Below, one piece after another: positions 62,983 through 64,000 of a DNA stretch of 64,000 nt. Each line of letters opens with the position of its first letter. Position 1 is the first letter of the stretch. Below the pieces are notes generated by a model. It saw only the letters and a list, made by a program, of their open reading frames with translations. It was not told the origin of the DNA and made no database searches. Source of the stretch: Vibrio coralliirubri (lineage in GTDB: Bacteria > Pseudomonadota > Gammaproteobacteria > Enterobacterales > Vibrionaceae). The position numbers and the translations under genes are program-made. The stretch covers positions 2,170,001 to 2,234,000 of the forward strand of contig NZ_AP025470.1 of NCBI RefSeq assembly GCF_024347375.1, read 5' to 3'.

Positions 62983-64000
62983 TCAACTTCCTATCAAGTT
63001 TTTAATCCATTTTCTTGTTTTCATGCGATAGAGCGACCCACCCCACTTGAGGACTTCTTCCGTTAGGAAAAGCAGATATACCCACTCAGGTGGAAACTTA
63101 AAATAGATAGCCGCGATGGCTGCCAATGGGATACCGATCACCCACTGAGCAATCAAATCTTGATAGAGGCAGAACTTCACATCACCACCCGCTCTCAACA
63201 CCCCAACGATCACAGTTAATGGCACCGAGCGAATGACAATACCCACACTGAGGATCAGAATGAATTTCTCTGAGAGGGCTCTGGTTTCTTCCGTCAATGC
63301 GCTGAAGGCATTGAGTATTGGCGTTTGAACGAAATAGAGAAAAACGGCCACAACGATACTGGTTAAGAAACACAGAATTGTTAAGCCAAGTGCTTGATAG
63401 TAAACCGCTTCATTATTTTTCGCACCAAGCTGGTTACCCACCAGAACCGCTGCCGCATTCGATAAACCAATTAATAAGCTCAATGAGATAGATTCAACCG
63501 GCGTCATGACCGATAGCGCAGCCAGCCCCTGAACGCCCGATTGCCCCATGATCGCGTGATAAGCAAACAAGCCACCCGCCCATGCTAAGAAGTTAAACGT
63601 GGTCGGCAGAGACAGCTTCAAGAAGCGAATCACCTTATCAATCGAAGCTGCTGCTTTAATATCGCAAAACTTAAAAGCCAATAAATGCTTAGAGCAATAA
63701 AGATAACCAAACAAAGTCGCGACTTCAATCGCGCCACTCAGTACCGTCGCAATCGCCGCACCTTTGATTCCAAGCGCAGGAAAGCCTAGGTTACCGAAGA
63801 TCAGCACCCAGTTTAAGAACACGTTAGACAGGATGCCGATACCGCTAAAGAAGGTACTTAGCCCGGGTTTATGCATCGCTCTCAAACCTACAGCCATACT
63901 GCTGACACACGATACTGCTAGCATGCTAAATGAGGTAATGACAATGTATTCAACGCCTAGGTTAATGACCTCTTGAGAGTCAGTCGTCACGCCCATGATT
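62983..64000 (-). CDS. MATE-family efflux transporter (5' end cut by window edge)
   Basis: At least 337 residues are seen on the minus strand; MATE proteins are usually about 450, so the gene begins beyond 64000. The visible part has about eight membrane segments, with FFSGIGILSNVFLNWVLIFG, GLSNAAAVLVGNQLGA and IRSVPLTVIVGVLRAGGDVKFC typical of the family. It exports cationic drugs or metabolites with Na+ or H+. Downstream gap to the ABC operon is 122 bases without a clear terminator. Confidence 0.88.
   Translation of the reverse strand, partial: IMGVTTDSQEVINLGVEYIVITSFSMLAVSCVSSMAVGLRAMHKPGLSTFFSGIGILSNVFLNWVLIFGNLGFPALGIKGAAIATVLSGAIEVATLFGYLYCSKHLLAFKFCDIKAAASIDKVIRFLKLSLPTTFNFLAWAGGLFAYHAIMGQSGVQGLAALSVMTPVESISLSLLIGLSNAAAVLVGNQLGAKNNEAVYYQALGLTILCFLTSIVVAVFLYFVQTPILNAFSALTEETRALSEKFILILSVGIVIRSVPLTVIVGVLRAGGDVKFCLYQDLIAQWVIGIPLAAIAAIYFKFPPEWVYLLFLTEEVLKWGGSLYRMKTRKWIKNLIGS

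Noticed and set aside
62929..63063. Plus-strand TTG frame of about 43 codons preceded by AGGAGG with ideal 7-base spacing
   Set aside because: It runs antisense into the end of the MATE gene and its product has no recognisable feature. A chance AGGAGG is the simpler explanation, though the spacing is notable.
1..64000. CRISPR arrays, integron attC arrays, prophage, tRNA or rRNA genes
   Set aside because: No regularly spaced direct repeats, cloverleaf sequences, rRNA motifs or phage structural genes were seen in the window.

Overview
The window reads as a piece of a large chromosome of a marine Vibrio, close to the Splendidus group in character. The protein families (PanP-type aspartate decarboxylase, FabV enoyl reductase, TfoX, HexR, NhaA, H-NOX with a hybrid kinase) and several gene orders I recognise from other vibrios support this: sdaC-sdaA; asnS near an HD-GYP gene and aspC; serC-ydgA-kinase-regulator-tfoX; and fabV-fadE-TetR. 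This identification comes from memory of families and synteny, not from a search. No rRNA, tRNA, CRISPR array, prophage or integron was seen. The only mobile element is one IS3-family insertion sequence.

Layout. 1-2223: nitric-oxide sensor (H-NOX) and its hybrid histidine kinase, the kinase cut by the window edge. 2527-7480: Nudix hydrolase, serine transporter and serine deaminase, aromatic amino acid transporter. 8311-11526: chemoreceptor with a periplasmic c-type haem motif, then a SulP anion transporter. 12086-19061: asnS, a small membrane protein, a MocR-type regulator, a small unknown gene next to a consensus CRP site, an HD-GYP phosphodiesterase and aspC. 19119-20544: the insertion sequence, sitting in the loop of the former aspC terminator. 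20596-28796: outer-membrane barrel, cNMP/CBS/DUF294 protein with a DnaQ-like exonuclease, MOSC protein, AraC regulator, and a two-gene unit of a periplasmic binding protein and a diguanylate cyclase. 29147-41763: serC, ydgA-like, a kinase/regulator pair with a degenerate receiver, outer-membrane protein, tfoX, HDOD protein, lysine exporter, secreted protein, panP and hexR. 41886-50462: iron alcohol dehydrogenase, grxA, ybjL, fabV, fadE and a PsrA-like regulator. 50907-56936: a LapA-like adhesin facing a TolC/OmpA pair. 57179-64000: nhaA, the AttEFGH-type ABC operon and a MATE transporter cut by the window edge.

How the genes work together. Cyclic-di-GMP turnover and surface attachment recur: an HD-GYP phosphodiesterase, a diguanylate cyclase coupled to a periplasmic binding protein, and an adhesin with a LapG-type cleavage motif whose release would be expected to answer to c-di-GMP (inference). 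Signalling is heavily represented: H-NOX/hybrid kinase, haem chemoreceptor, and a cNMP-binding kinase with a stand-alone receiver. Central metabolism covers serine synthesis and breakdown, aspartate use (aspC, panP), sugar control (hexR) and fatty acids (fabV, fadE, PsrA-like).

Most notable sequence-level observations: the IS inside a terminator loop with a 3-bp target duplication; a terminator-like hairpin directly in front of the IS orfA start; a terminator abutting the sdaA ribosome binding site; a hairpin covering the tfoX Shine-Dalgarno; an orphan plus-strand terminator beside FadR-like and PsrA-like sites that may end an unannotated small RNA; and an aromatic-rich short reading frame ahead of the tyrP-like gene. 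I did not find a clearly new multi-gene system. The binding-protein/cyclase pair and the candidate small RNA are the best leads.
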